Source: Phoronis australis (Eukaryota > Phoronida > Phoronidae). Taken from it: DNA of 64,000 nt. Location of the stretch: assembly GCA_002633005.1 (NCBI GenBank), contig NMRA01000015.1, forward strand, positions 1,601,671-1,665,670. Reading direction: 5' to 3'. Shown here in pieces: positions 1 through 25,000 of the stretch (its first letter is position 1; every line of letters begins with the position of its first letter). A program made the translations under genes and the position numbers. A model generated the notes under the pieces. That model was given only the letters and a program-made list of their open reading frames with translations, did no database searches and was not told where the DNA came from.

Positions 1-954
1 AAAATTTAAGAAAAGAGAATACCAGTAAAAGCAAAAATCACTTTCCATCACAAAAACCAACTTTTGATTTTGAAATTGGCTTCAAGTTGTTCCTTAAAAG
101 AGCTTGATGCTTAGCATAATGCCAGCTCGCCAAATGTGATCAGATAAATTTCCCAGGTCACCAAACGGAAGCAGCAGTCACCATACCTCATTGGCAACAG
201 GCAAAAATATTCTTGAACAAAAATTAGGAGTGTCTTTGGATTTTTGCTAAACGATTCCAACTTCCGTTTAATTACTTCCTGCTGTATCTTGACCTGAGTG
301 CGTGCTCGGATGTGTGCATGGCAACTTCATGGCAACATGGGATTTTTTGCCAGGTTGTCAAACAAAATCAGAACAGCAGATTGCTACATCCAGCTCTGCA
401 TGGTCAAAATAGATGTGATTAATGGTCTTGAAGACAGACAGGTTATAACTGGTTGAGACAGGTTCACTTGTCGTGTTATATAATTTTATTTGCTAATGCC
501 ATGCCTGGTCTCAAGCAATGTAACAAACCACCAGTTTTTTTGCAAGACCGAAACTCACTTACTCATCTGAAAAAGGAAAAGTTCAGTAAAATTTCAGAGT
601 GGCAAGTGGTCTAAATCAAAGGCTAGTTACTTTGACACACCAACAGTTTCTAGCCACATCAAATATTCCAGAAACTGTTGTAAACTCAATTTTTACACAG
701 TTTCCTAGGCAACCAATACATCACTATCGTTAGTTCTTCAGCAAACTGTGTTTTGCCAATTATGAAAACTTTTCTAAAATTTCGTACATGCAAGTGAAAA
801 TCAAGAGCAAACTTATTAAAATGTCGATAGTTTTGTTCACCACAAAAGCCCTCGACCCATGGCCCACATTGACATGGCAATATATTTCCCTCTCATTAAG
901 ACCTCATTAATGGCCAGAGGGTAATTAACAGTATGTTTGATATAGGTGTAGCAG
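1..954. other. Intergenic, no gene seen
   Basis: AT-rich sequence with no exon I can support. A 64-codon minus-strand reading frame near 686-880 has Cys residues at its start but no credible acceptor, donor or family match, so I do not call it. Confidence 0.5.
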
Positions 955-1643
955 CATAGGCGGATTTAGGGGGGGGCCCAGGCGGCCCGGGCCCCCCCCC
1001 CTTGGCTGCCGCAAAAAAAAATAAAACAGCAAGAGCGTAGGGAAATGGTGAGTTTATTAATCAAACCCGGTAATTAAAATTATACGGATGAAAAGAAGAT
1101 TTAAATGTGTGCAGTTTTAGTGTTTGGGGGGGGGGCTCAAACCCAATTTCAAGTGTCAAATTCGGAACACGNNNNNNNNNNNNNNNNNNNNNNNNNNNNN
1201 NNNNNNNNNNNNNNNNNNNNNNNNNNNNNNNNNNNNNNNNNNNNNNNNNNNNNNNNNNNNNNNNNNNNNNNNNNNNNNNNNNNNNNNNNNNNNNNNNNNN
1301 NNNNNNNNNNNNNNNNNNNNNNNNNNNNNNNNNNNNNNNNNNNNNNNNNNNNNNNNNNNNNNNNNNNNNNNNNNNNNNNNNNNNNNNNNNNNNNNNNNNN
1401 NNNNNNNNNNNNNNNNNNNNNNNNNNNNNNNNNNNNNNNNNNNNNNNNNNNNNNNNNNNNNNNNNNNNNNNNNNNNNNNNNNNNNNNNNNNNNNNNNNNN
1501 NNNNNNNNNNNNNNNNNNNNNNNNNNNNNNNNTCCCCCCATTCGGTGCTATGCGCATCTACAATCGTGGTTCAGTTTGCGCAAATGCTTACAGCCGGACA
1601 AAATGTTGGGCCCCCCCCTTGCGATATCCTAGATCCGCCACTG
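955..1643. mobile_element. Gapped MITE with GGCGGATC-type inverted ends
   Basis: The left end reads CATAGGCGGATTTAGG and the right end is the complement of CAGTGGCGGATCTAGG. The 5 bases outside both ends are AGCAG (950-954 and 1644-1648), consistent with a target-site duplication. The inside is G/C homopolymer-rich next to the ends and is interrupted by the 361-base N gap at 1172-1532. A second element with the same kind of ends lies at 58497-58659. CAG-type ends suggest a hAT-like origin; no transposase is visible. Confidence 0.65.
1172..1532. other. Assembly gap (run of N)
   Basis: A run of 361 N, bordered by poly-G on the left and poly-C on the right. The homopolymers inside the surrounding inverted-repeat element probably broke the assembly. 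Reading frames spanning it are artefacts. Confidence 0.98.
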
Positions 1644-1847
1644 AGCAGGGAAATTAGGATACACATCCAGAATGAACTTGAAACGGCAATATGGCACCCA
1701 TTTGTAGGAGTTTCCATGAAGAAGTCACTTGTTTGTTGGGTTTTCTTTAAGATCAACCACCAACCCTTTGACCCTTTGTAGGTGATAGTTTATTGACCAT
1801 AGACCTTTTCTTGGAGTCTTTTTAACTCATTAAGCCGCAACAAAACA

Positions 1848-1892
1848 AGAAGAAATATCATGTTGTCAAAAGAAGAAATATCATGTTGTCAA
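1848..1892. repeat. Short tandem repeat, 22-base unit, two copies
   Basis: The unit AGAAGAAATATCATGTTGTC occurs twice back to back with two extra A bases. No gene is attached to it. Confidence 0.6.
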
Positions 1893-2441
1893 AAATGAGT
1901 ACATTTTAGACTTTGCAACCAAGCATTTTTAACTCCCTAGACTTGAGTTTTTACCAAAGAATTGAACATTGACAGTTTCAATGGGAAAATGCCTCTAAAA
2001 TCTTGTACGGAGTTTCAATCTCAAACAATTTTTAAAAACCTATCAAAATATTAAAAACTGAAGATTTTAGAAACGTTAAAAATTTAGATAATATCAAAGA
2101 TGGTTCTGTTGCTCTTTTAGTTGAACAAACAAAACTTTCGTAGAGTTTCTAACTCCCACAGTGAACCCTGTTGAGTATTGTGCCAGAAAAGACACTTTCA
2201 TTAAAAGAACTGGTCGTCTAGAAGACACCACTCTGAGAAGCATGTCTCACACTACCCCCCCCCCCCCAACCCTATGGCATTATGTATATTACATAACACA
2301 GGGTGTGGTAGATTAGTCACAGCTATTGACTGAGACTGGGAATGCACTGTCTCAGTGTCAGTGATTTGCCCCTAGATTATTTTTCACGAAGTGTTCATAA
2401 TAGCAGTAAATATCAGACAATTTTTATTTTTTTATTACAGC

Positions 2442-2734
2442 TCAGCCCAACAGTGAGTAAACCCCCTGACGTCGATCACGTACACATAAGAGCGCAACGC
2501 GGCAGTCCCCCGGCACTGCGTCTGCGTCCGAGTCGAGTGACAGACACATCGACAGCACCGAAACAGCTGATAGGTTAGAAATAAACGACAAAAATATAGA
2601 AAAATCGATGACATCAAAAGCTTACCTCTCGTGTCTTGAGAGCATGATGTGAAAGTAAAAAGAGTCAAAGTAAAGAAGATTGCGCTCCAAAGTAAGAAAG
2701 AGCTGGAACAGCAATCACACCTCCGTGATGCCAT
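2442..2734 (-). CDS. Putative small secreted protein, two exons, unrecognised
   Basis: Coding exon 1 is 2734-2626 and coding exon 2 is 2566-2442, with a 59-base intron (donor GAG|GTAAGC, acceptor CCTATCAG). Phases join and give 77 aa. Residues 1-31 look like a signal peptide: a basic, Cys-rich start, then a hydrophobic stretch (LLWSAIFFTLTLFTFTS). The tail carries Arg-Arg followed by QGVYSLLG and a stop, a layout compatible with an amidated peptide starting with Gln. AATAAA-like motifs follow the stop at once (about 2421-2436, minus strand). I do not recognise the family. The intron is much shorter than any other here, and exon 2 lies in CpG-rich promoter-proximal DNA. The same stretch also has a good plus-strand acceptor at about 2440, so a GNB1 upstream exon is an alternative. 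Exon 1 is better supported than exon 2. Confidence 0.35.
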
Positions 2735-3000
2735 GTCACAAAATTAATTAAATGTTTCGACGAAAGGTAGCGCTCGCAATTTGCTAAGAGATTTGTGGAA
2801 ATAACAAAACTAAAACACAATAGTTGTTTCCCAATCTACATCGATTTTTAATATTTTTCACTATAAATCCATTACTTGTCTGAATTTAAAAAAAAATAAA
2901 AAGCACGACTCACGGAAATGGTCGGAAATAAATTTTCAATTAGTTATTCAAATTGGAGCTGACGTCAACGACAGGTGCGCGCATGCGCATATTCATCTGC
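2735..3000. promoter_or_regulatory. Divergent promoter between small secreted gene and GNB1
   Basis: Lies between the minus-strand signal-peptide exon and the GNB1 5' exon. It has a CRE-like TGACGTCA at 2960-2967 and an NRF1-like palindrome TGCGCGCATGCGCA at 2976-2989. No TATA box is placed for GNB1. A further TGACGTC core is at about 2467. Sites of this kind are typical of bidirectional housekeeping promoters in animals. Start sites are not determined. Confidence 0.55.
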
Positions 3001-3141
3001 TACGGGTTAACCGCTGACAACGCAAGGGAGCCGCGCCCTGAGGAAGAGAAATTTTTCATGTTATTTGTCAATTTTGTTGCTAAAATTTAAAGGTTTTATG
3101 GTTGTGCCATAGGCCTGTGCATTAATCACATAAACCTTTTG
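3001..3141 (+). other. GNB1: GNB1 non-coding 5' exon (left end approximate)
   Basis: A very strong donor, TTTTG|GTAAGTATT, closes an exon at 3141 just downstream of the NRF1/CRE-like sites. The next acceptor on this strand, CTTTTTCAG at 4325, opens the exon holding the GNB1 start codon. The transcription start is a guess. Confidence 0.5.
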
Positions 3142-4357
3142 GTAAGTATTACTTGGCTCGATATTGTTTTGGCAATAGTTGGAGGACAAAAGGTGTTGCT
3201 TCTCTGCGATATTGCTGTATGCCGACATTTCTTGTTTGTTGTCTGGATATGCAAATAGCTCAGTGATTCACACCCGAAATACTGCCGAGTGACCATTTTC
3301 GAGCGCTTTTGACTTCCTCTCCTTTGCGTTAAGGTTTGCTATGTTGTCGCAAGCATGCACATTCTCTTAAGAGTTCCGTTTTAGCTGTAAACGAAATACT
3401 ACTTCAGATAATAGAAATAAAAATGGCGGCCAACGCTAAAACGAACGTGTAACCGGTGAACTGACAAGATACCAGTTCATTCCATTGCAATTTCTGTTCA
3501 TTGTCATTCTACTCCTGTGTGCCTAGATGTTCTGGTTGCAGTTTAAGTACTTTGATTACCATTACCTCTTGACAGCCTTTTATTGATTTCATTAGCTTTT
3601 GCTTTGGGTTGGTGCTGTCGTTTTTGTGGCCAAACTTCAGGAATGAAGTGATGTCAGTAGACACTGTTTGGGGGGATCGTCATCCTAGAACTACGGTAGT
3701 CTCGATCCCTGGATTTTGATATTGAGATCAGAAATTACAGTCAGGGTGAAGGTTGTTGAAGTGCATTGTTGTGACAATCCACTGAGGTAGGTCACAACAT
3801 TGCAAACGGAATCCGCCTACTTCAGAAGTCGGGCTTGTTTCCAGAAATTGTTGGGAACAAAATATGACGAGTTGACCAAAGAAATGCCCTTGTATTATGT
3901 CTACCATGGCAAGTGAGACTGAAAATTTCTCTTATTTTTTTGTATGGGCATTATGATTCCTTATATTGTTACTCATTATGTGGTACTACTGATTCTGGTT
4001 CTCATTCTTAAGACAAAGGTTTTTGGCAAAAGTTAGTTATAACTGTCCCTGATTTGGGAATGAATTATCTACTAAATATCGGCAGCTATTCAGTGATTGT
4101 CTAGATCTTGAAGTCAATGACTGCCTAAAAGGACCCTTTCCAATATTCACCGGAAGTCTTGATTTCTTTGTTTTCCTTCGAGTTCCCAAAGTTGGAGGCA
4201 AAAATATGAAATTGGAAGTTTTAAGTGTGACGCGGCAATATGTAATTTTGCTTTGTATTTGATAAGGTGTCGGCTATACACTGATTTCACGTTGATGTTA
4301 ATGCAGTTGCATTGATCTTTTTCAGATTTTATTAAAAAATATTAAAAAAATAACAAA

Positions 4358-17352
<12,995 letters not shown>

Positions 17353-19055
17353 ACATAACTTGTTACCATAGTGACTGTTGTGTTTTCTCCACGCGTCACC
17401 AGTGGCAACCGTCTCAGTGTGTTGCTGTTGCGGGAACAGACTTGATACAAGATGACTCGGTGGAGAGTATCACTAAAATGAGAAGTGGCTGACTAAAAGC
17501 TTTCTGCTTCTCTTGACAGATGGTCATTGTTTATGTACAGTGAACAGCACAGGTACTGTCAGGTGTCAAGTGCTATGTGAATGGAACAGGATCACACCTT
17601 TGGGCGGGGAATTTGTATTGACGTTTTTTCGGTGTTAATCAAAATCTAGTCTGTAAAATGCCAAATGTGGAGAAAATACTTGTATTGGAACTGGTGAGGA
17701 CGTTGCTCAACTGAGGAGCTTGTTTCCACTGATCTAGAGGTTTTGTACTCAGCTTGTTACAGCCAACTGCCCGCGATTGTATTGTTGATATGCAAAACGA
17801 GTTTTCATTTATCACCTTTATAGTAGTTCTCTTTCAACTCCATAGTGAAATTCCTGGGACCATTACCGGGCAACAGCGGGGTTTTCGTCATCGTTATAAG
17901 TGAAATGTTGCTTGTTCACTAGCAGGATGGTCCTGCCTGTGGATTTTGTTGCATGTAGTATCACCTTATTACTGTTAACTGGAATACTGTTGGCGATGAA
18001 AGACATTAGTTTCATGTAGTCGTGGCTTTTACCCTAGGTTGTTAGCTGCGACGTGTTTCAGAGCTGCAATATTGTTCGGAACGTTTTATTTATTTGAACA
18101 GCTATGTATGTGATTTGATATATTTCGTACTTGTTTACACACCTGTATTATGAGGTAGTTGTGCTCTTGTTTTTTGGTTTTTGTATATCTTTATTTGTGC
18201 CGATCTTACTTTGGCACCATCATGATGCTGGGCTTCTGTTGCAGTTGGCACTAGACCTGATGGGCGATGCCAGTCCACAGTCATTCATTCTCTGTTAATA
18301 ACTTGATACTGTACCGTGGACAGTGAAATTAATATTATGTATAATTAAATTTCCATAAACTTGTTCTAGTTCTGTGTAAAATATTTACAAAATTGAATCG
18401 TGTTTATTCAAGATTATTCTTCATATAATTATAGATTCTCTAAATATTTCCAAATCATGGACTGGTATACTTCTAATGCATTGACTGTTTTCATTGGTTG
18501 GTGTCCCTGATCATGCTTACTGTTGGTACGGAGCCCAGCTACGTCTGTCTGTATAAAGTGGCCATGTGTGTGTCTGAGAGGTGATCGAACAAAATGCTGT
18601 GAATCTGGCTTCTCTCTCTCTCTCTCGGCATGATGTGCACTAGTGTAGGTGTTTGCCGCTGAATTCTCTTGGGTAACCGGACAATGAGGAAGGATAGTCC
18701 CTGTTGGAGAGTGGAGGCTTATTGCACATTTTTGACAAAAGAAATTTGTAATTAGTTGGTTTCTAGATATATCTCTGTAAGCGTGACTTCAACCCAGTTT
18801 ATTGTATGTATGTAGTTTAACTATTCTCTCTGTACAGTATAACGGTGAGCTTCGCAAGGATCTTGTGATAGAATCACTGCCGCTAATTGGAAGTGCTTAT
18901 TTATACACAGACTGACTTCCTTATAGTCTTGCTGACCAATGGTCAGTAGGAAGTAGAGGACGTGGTTATAGCACTGCCCAGACTTAGACTGTGACTATCA
19001 GTATCTGTATTAATGTCATGTAATTAAATGTGTTCAATAAAGCTGTCTTTATCAA
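17353..19055 (+). other. GNB1: GNB1 3' UTR
   Basis: Runs from the stop codon to a canonical AATAAA at 19036-19041 in TTCAATAAAGCTG. It includes a short TC microsatellite near 18612. No other gene is visible. An earlier poly(A) site is possible near the AT-rich stretch at 18330-18440. Confidence 0.65.
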
Positions 19056-20367
19056 GATCTGTTGTTAATGGTATGTGGTTAGCAGTTAAATGGGTTCACA
19101 GTTAGGTGGCAGCACTTGGCATGTGGTACTATTGTATCATGGCAGCCTGTTCCTTGATGAGACTTTGGCTTTTGTCTAAAATGTAGTGGCTTTTTGGGTC
19201 TCATTTCTGTGTTTTGGGTGTTAAAGATGCATTTGCATGCTCCTAACTATGCTAATGTATAGCAGGAACTAAATGACAATACGGTTTTAACATAATCCAA
19301 TCTAAACTAAGTACAGTTGTATTCATTGATAGCTTGTAAATGTGAAAACAAAAATTCTGTTAATAGGTGATCTTTGTACCGATGACGTACCTTGGGGGCT
19401 CACGTACCTTGCGTAATGCAGTGTTATTCCCAAGCACCACGTCGCGATACTGGATGCTTTTCAGTGGTATGTGGCAGATCATTTTCGTTAGTAAATTAAT
19501 TTAACAAATTTCAACCTACTTATCGCTAGATGTTGTTTCTAACAAAGTAATTGTAGAGATGAGAAACTTGCCTGACTGTTACACTTAAATGAAAACTTGT
19601 CATGAAAGTGGTGACTTGGTTCTGAAAGATTCAACAGTTTTCTTTCATGAGATAGAGACTACGGGGTGGATGACATGTATGAGGTTTAGCAATGAAGGAC
19701 TGTCGATTCTATCCAAAACTAGACCACTCTTCTTAGGTACGGTTGGGGACCATGTTCATGTCTCTTGAGCTCGTGCTCTACTAAACCTATTGTGACTTGA
19801 AGTGTGCCTTCCTATTTGTCTTCAGTATGGAGGATTAGACCTTTGGCACATTTTTTAACTATTACAATAATGACAGGTGGTGTAAATCAATAGCGAGAAT
19901 ACTTTGAATAAGTGAATCTTGACAAAATGAAACCAATGGTGGTTAAAATGGACATCCATACATACAGGATTCAGTTTGTTTTCGACCAATTTACAACCAT
20001 AGTGTAATCTGGGAAGGCATTTCCAAAAGGTCGATATAAAGATACCCGGAAAATTGCTGTCGCAACCACAAAAGTTGTTTCCTCACTTTAAAACAGTTTG
20101 GGTGTTCATAAAACTTTGTTCATGAAGTGCAAAACGGTGAGTCTATGCACAAGTTGGTTTGTCGGTGATCTTGGGTTGGCTAGTCATGTTTTGCGAGTTT
20201 TACCGTGGCCACACGTGAACTGTGTTTTATTGAGTTCAGACAAGACTTCACAAGTTGTACTGAGTGAATTCTGCCAATAGGCCATGTTCATGATTGAGGA
20301 AATGTTCATGCCATAGCCATGCCTGACATTGGATATTTTATGTGGTATAAAGTAGGTCACGTCAGAA
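19056..20367. other. Convergent intergenic region
   Basis: Lies between the GNB1 poly(A) signal and the inferred DFFB poly(A) signal. No supported exon, RNA gene or clear repeat was seen. Confidence 0.5.
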
Positions 20368-22079
20368 TTTATTTATGTTGCAAGTGTCCAGTTACATATC
20401 AATTTAAGCATACATGCCAAATCAGCCATCTGTAAAATTCTAACAACTTCTAAATGTATGAAGACGGAGAAAACAAGTCTGGTAAATTAAAACATTATAT
20501 TCAGAAGTGAGACACAACTCCACCATGGTAACACAAATCTTCTAATCAATCACTAGTAACGGGGGATATAAACAAACATTTCATGGTCCTGAGTTCAAAT
20601 GGCACTTATCAATAAAGTCACACACACAAATGGTACCACCAATTCTCATAAAATAGGAAAAAGTGAAGCAAGAATGCACCGGGGAGACCTTGGACGTTGA
20701 AGACATCCCAGGCTCTGAATCCAGTGAGTACACCTATGTGTATTGTGATAGCAGAACTTCAAGCCAAACTGCTGCACTGCTGTACTTGTCAGCTCCATTG
20801 ACTTGCCCGAGATAACCTTGACAGAGACACTATAGGCACATAAGATTGTTGGAAAATAATCAGCTAACTGAGCATGCTGTCTACAGGATGTAGAAATGAA
20901 TGAAGACATTTCAAAAGGTAGTCCACAGACTGATGATGACAACACAAGTTTAAGTGCATCGTATCTTTGTCAGCTGATAGGGTCTCTTATTGGAACAACC
21001 GATACATCTCCCACAAATCTGCACTCTGCAATGCGCACACATCAGTTTTCATTAACCATAAAAAAGTCAACATCACACATTTAAGAGACTGTGTTCCAAG
21101 TGTGGCACATTGACATGACGTGACCTAAGATCCTGTTTTAACAAGAGAACCAACAATGGCATCACAAATTAACATAAAGCCAACAAACTTGAGACAAAAA
21201 CCAAATAACCGGACCCTGGAATCCTTTCAAAAATACATGTCAATGCAAGATTTCAAATACGTTCACTTAATATGCTAATAAGCCTCTTCCAAGATGTACT
21301 TAGAGATAACTACATACAAAAATTTTGCGGTCGTCACTAAAGATTTACCATTCCAGTAATTTTCTCCAAGAAATAAAACTAGTTCTTTGATCACAAAGTT
21401 GTGCTGAGAAATCGCAGTCAATGACTCTTACCATGTACAAGGAATATGTCAGTATCAATTTTCACTGAGACCCAAAATTAAAAATTCAACTCCGCAGAAA
21501 ATAAATAATACTCACAAAAGTGAGTAAGTAGTAAACTTATAGGAACAGACTTTGGACAAAAATGTCCACCACCAGCATTATACATGAACTGCATTATATT
21601 ACCGTGGTAACAAGTAAAACACTGAAAAAGCTCTGCTTTTCATAAAAAACATCCAATATGTATCATGTCTAAATCTACAAAACCATTGTAAAAAGAAAGT
21701 TGTCACAACTACAACAGGTATTATCAAAAGTCCCCGACAATCTTACGCACTAACAATGAATCATCCGCACAAACCTCAGAACCATCTGAGCGAACCATTG
21801 AACCAAAAGTATCGTGCATACAAACGTGAACATATTTGAACACATAATATACACACAAGCATCAAATCATCAACAAGAACCCTTTTTCATGGGTAAATTC
21901 TCAACGACTGTGTTTCATAAACATAATTCAATGGAAGATGAATCAGTGGTTCATGGGGATGATCAGGGGTTCATGGGGATGATCAGGGGTTCAAGGGGAT
22001 GATTCAATGCTCATGCATGCATATGATTGTCAGGCACCTTTGAATATAAATCTACTATTAAATAAAACATCTATAAAAT
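20368..22079 (-). other. DFFB: Inferred DFFB 3' UTR
   Basis: Downstream of the DFFB stop on the minus strand, the first AATAAA I find is the complement of 20368-20373. The stretch has no other gene. It includes a 20-base tandem repeat at about 21945-22003. The length of 1.7 kb is an inference from that signal only. Confidence 0.4.
21945..22003. repeat. 20-base tandem repeat
   Basis: The unit GATCAGGGGTTCATGGGGAT is repeated nearly three times in the inferred DFFB 3' UTR. Confidence 0.7.
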
Positions 22080-25000
22080 TCATACATAGAACTTCTTAGG
22101 ATCACATTTGTTTGTCTTGTGTTCATCCTTACGATGACACACAATGTGAACCAGCTTTAGGTTACCCTTGGTAAACAGCAAATTGTAGAAATATCTCCAA
22201 TTCAGTGCTTTCCCCGCAGGAATATTTTTCGCAGCTTCAACAATGCATGGGAACACACTTCTTGACTTTTCAATCCTGTAATGAGTTGAGATGAAAACAA
22301 TCAAAAAATCTGACATGTTTTTGGTACACACATTTTCAAATGGTTGCCTGTAGCCTATACAGTGTTAAAAGTGTATAAAATTACAAGCAGCTACTACTGA
22401 AAATTTAAGCAAAACACAGACAAAAACTTTGGTATGTGAAGTTTAAGACATAAATGCAACTGATAAAACCCTCACCTAATTTGGACACTTAACGCTCACT
22501 CCCTAATATCTGAGTTTTTGTATTTCAAACCGAGGTCACAAGTTCTAATACAGCAAAACTGAAACTTATTAGAGTACACTGGTTTAACTATAAGCCATCT
22601 TTATTTACAAACAATTAGCCAACTTACACATGGTCCAAGTTCCAGGTACTGAAGAGCACACGGTGACTCTTGGAACAGTATGGGTTAATAAGGTGAGAAT
22701 GGTGGCACTTGGCCTCATCAAACTGACCCTCGCATGAGAACCAACCCTTGTCATCACAGTACCTCTCGCCTGTACCCTGTTTTCCCCGTACAAAATAACA
22801 GCCATAATATTCGTCAGTCTTCAACTGCTTTACAAACTGTTCTGTCAGTTCCGCTATAGCCTTTCTTGCACTCTTTGGAATGTCGCCATTGTCAGTGTGT
22901 TTTTTAAACTATAAGTTAAAACAAAAACGTACAAAAAGTTACTTAAACACAGTAAAACATAACATGACATCATTAAACACAAATGATACAAGCATACTTC
23001 CGATCTTTTCTCAATGTTTTCATGTCCACAAAAATTGAAACAGGATCAAATACCCATTCGATCCACTTGCATACAATAATGAGAGGTCTGATTGCATGCA
23101 AATAAGGGTCAAACGCTGAAATCAGTCTCAGGCAAAAGGTTAATAGGTCAATCCCAGAAAGTGCTTCACAAACATAACAGACAAATGCATCATCCAGTAC
23201 TAGTAATCATTAACAGAGACAAGAGGAGTAACAACCTCACATTTAGCGCAAAATAACTGCATAGAATAATTCTTTGGGATACATGTCTAAGATTGATGTC
23301 ACGATTCATAAGCCTGTTTGTAGAAGACATTGTTGATCTAAACTCAATTCCTTAGGTATACAAGTAACTGATTCGAGCATTTAATATCAGGAGTGCATTT
23401 TTATATGTAGAAATGTGTTGCTTTTCAATGGCAATGACATACAATCTAGGTTGTTTGGAGTCAAAAGTTTCATGGCTATGGTCAAACACGTCCACTTACG
23501 TCACTGAGGTAGCCCCGTATTCGCTGCTGTGCTCTGTTCCTCATAGCAGCAGACTTAGTCTTGGCTCTGCTTTCAACTCCTGTAAACACAAGCGCACAAA
23601 TCATGAGAAATGCACCTGATCAAACCTCGCAATAACCAGCGTTAGAGCAGGTGCTTGAAAAAACGTGTCAGCTTCACGTACCTGTTCATTCCATGTAGAA
23701 GCATAATTACTTGATTGATTGAGTTTCAACCCAGACTCAACATTCCACGCACATGCTTAATGTACAAGAACCAAAATTTGAATGGCCGCTACAAAAGAGC
23801 AGTCAAGCCAAATCTGGTCAAAACAATACTGTTATTGGCTAGACTGCAGTAGCAAGATATACCAGTGAAGCCAACACACAACTACTTACAAGCAGGAACC
23901 AGTCAGTATGATGATGCCAGCAAGACATACCAGTGAAGCCAACACACAACTACTTACAAGCAGGAACCAGTCAGTATGATGATGCCATCAGGAAAATGTT
24001 TTATGAAGACAATTACGCAAAACAACATTAGTTTACACAATAACAGATACTACGGTACATGACAACAGTATTCAAATAAAATACCATTATCCCATCATGA
24101 CAACCTCAAAAATTATTAGGATGGCAAAATTCTAATTAAAGAATGGCAGTCATGAGGGAATACAGTTCTGACGATAATTTGGCTTCTGCTCAGCCATCGT
24201 GACAGGGAATTACAGGTCAGTTTGTCTGAATACTTTTAGTGTGTACTGTATAAACAAATAATCTCGCACTACCATCCAGCTCACAGAAGAATAGTACCAG
24301 AGACATCCAATTTCTCGAAGTGGTTTTATAGCTAAAAAGCACCCTATGACCTCTACAATCCGCTCAAGATAAGTAAGTCTGACAACAAAGTCTTGACAAG
24401 TGGCCACCTTGAAATGTTTGATTAGTCTTTTAAGGACACAAATTAATAAATAGACAATGTCTTGTCCGCATTCTCTACTTGTGCCATGTGTCATGCTAAA
24501 TGATTCCAAGAAGGGTCCCCACTGGGTTTTCTTCAAACCTTGTTTCTGAAATAGCCCCAATGGTGAATCTTTGTTCGCAGGGCTCGACGTTAACTTTTAT
24601 TTTAACTTGTCCAGTCGGACAAGTAGAAATGAAATTTACTTGCCCTCACCTATAAGACACTTGTCCAAAGGTAATTAAACTCAAATTACACTTTTCAAAC
24701 ATATATGAATGTCGCATATTATACCTGTTAGTACAAGCTCAATAAACATGTGTAAGAGCATATATTACATGACTAAAATTTTGCACAAGTTTATTAAAGT
24801 GGGTATTTGTATTTGGATTTCACTAGTGAACACGCTTCAGCTTTACTCTGGCTTTTCAATTCAGTTATACGTTTTTTATAAGCTGCTGAGTGAGCTGTCG
24901 ACTGTTTGTGACTTTTCAAAGATTCGATCCTGAACACATCTGATCCAGACGCAAGAGATAAACTGTTTGCGCCGGCGTATTTTTCACACGGGACACAACA

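Noticed and set aside
1105-1781. Long ORFs through the N run
   Set aside because: Produced by translating N; there is no sequence to support them.
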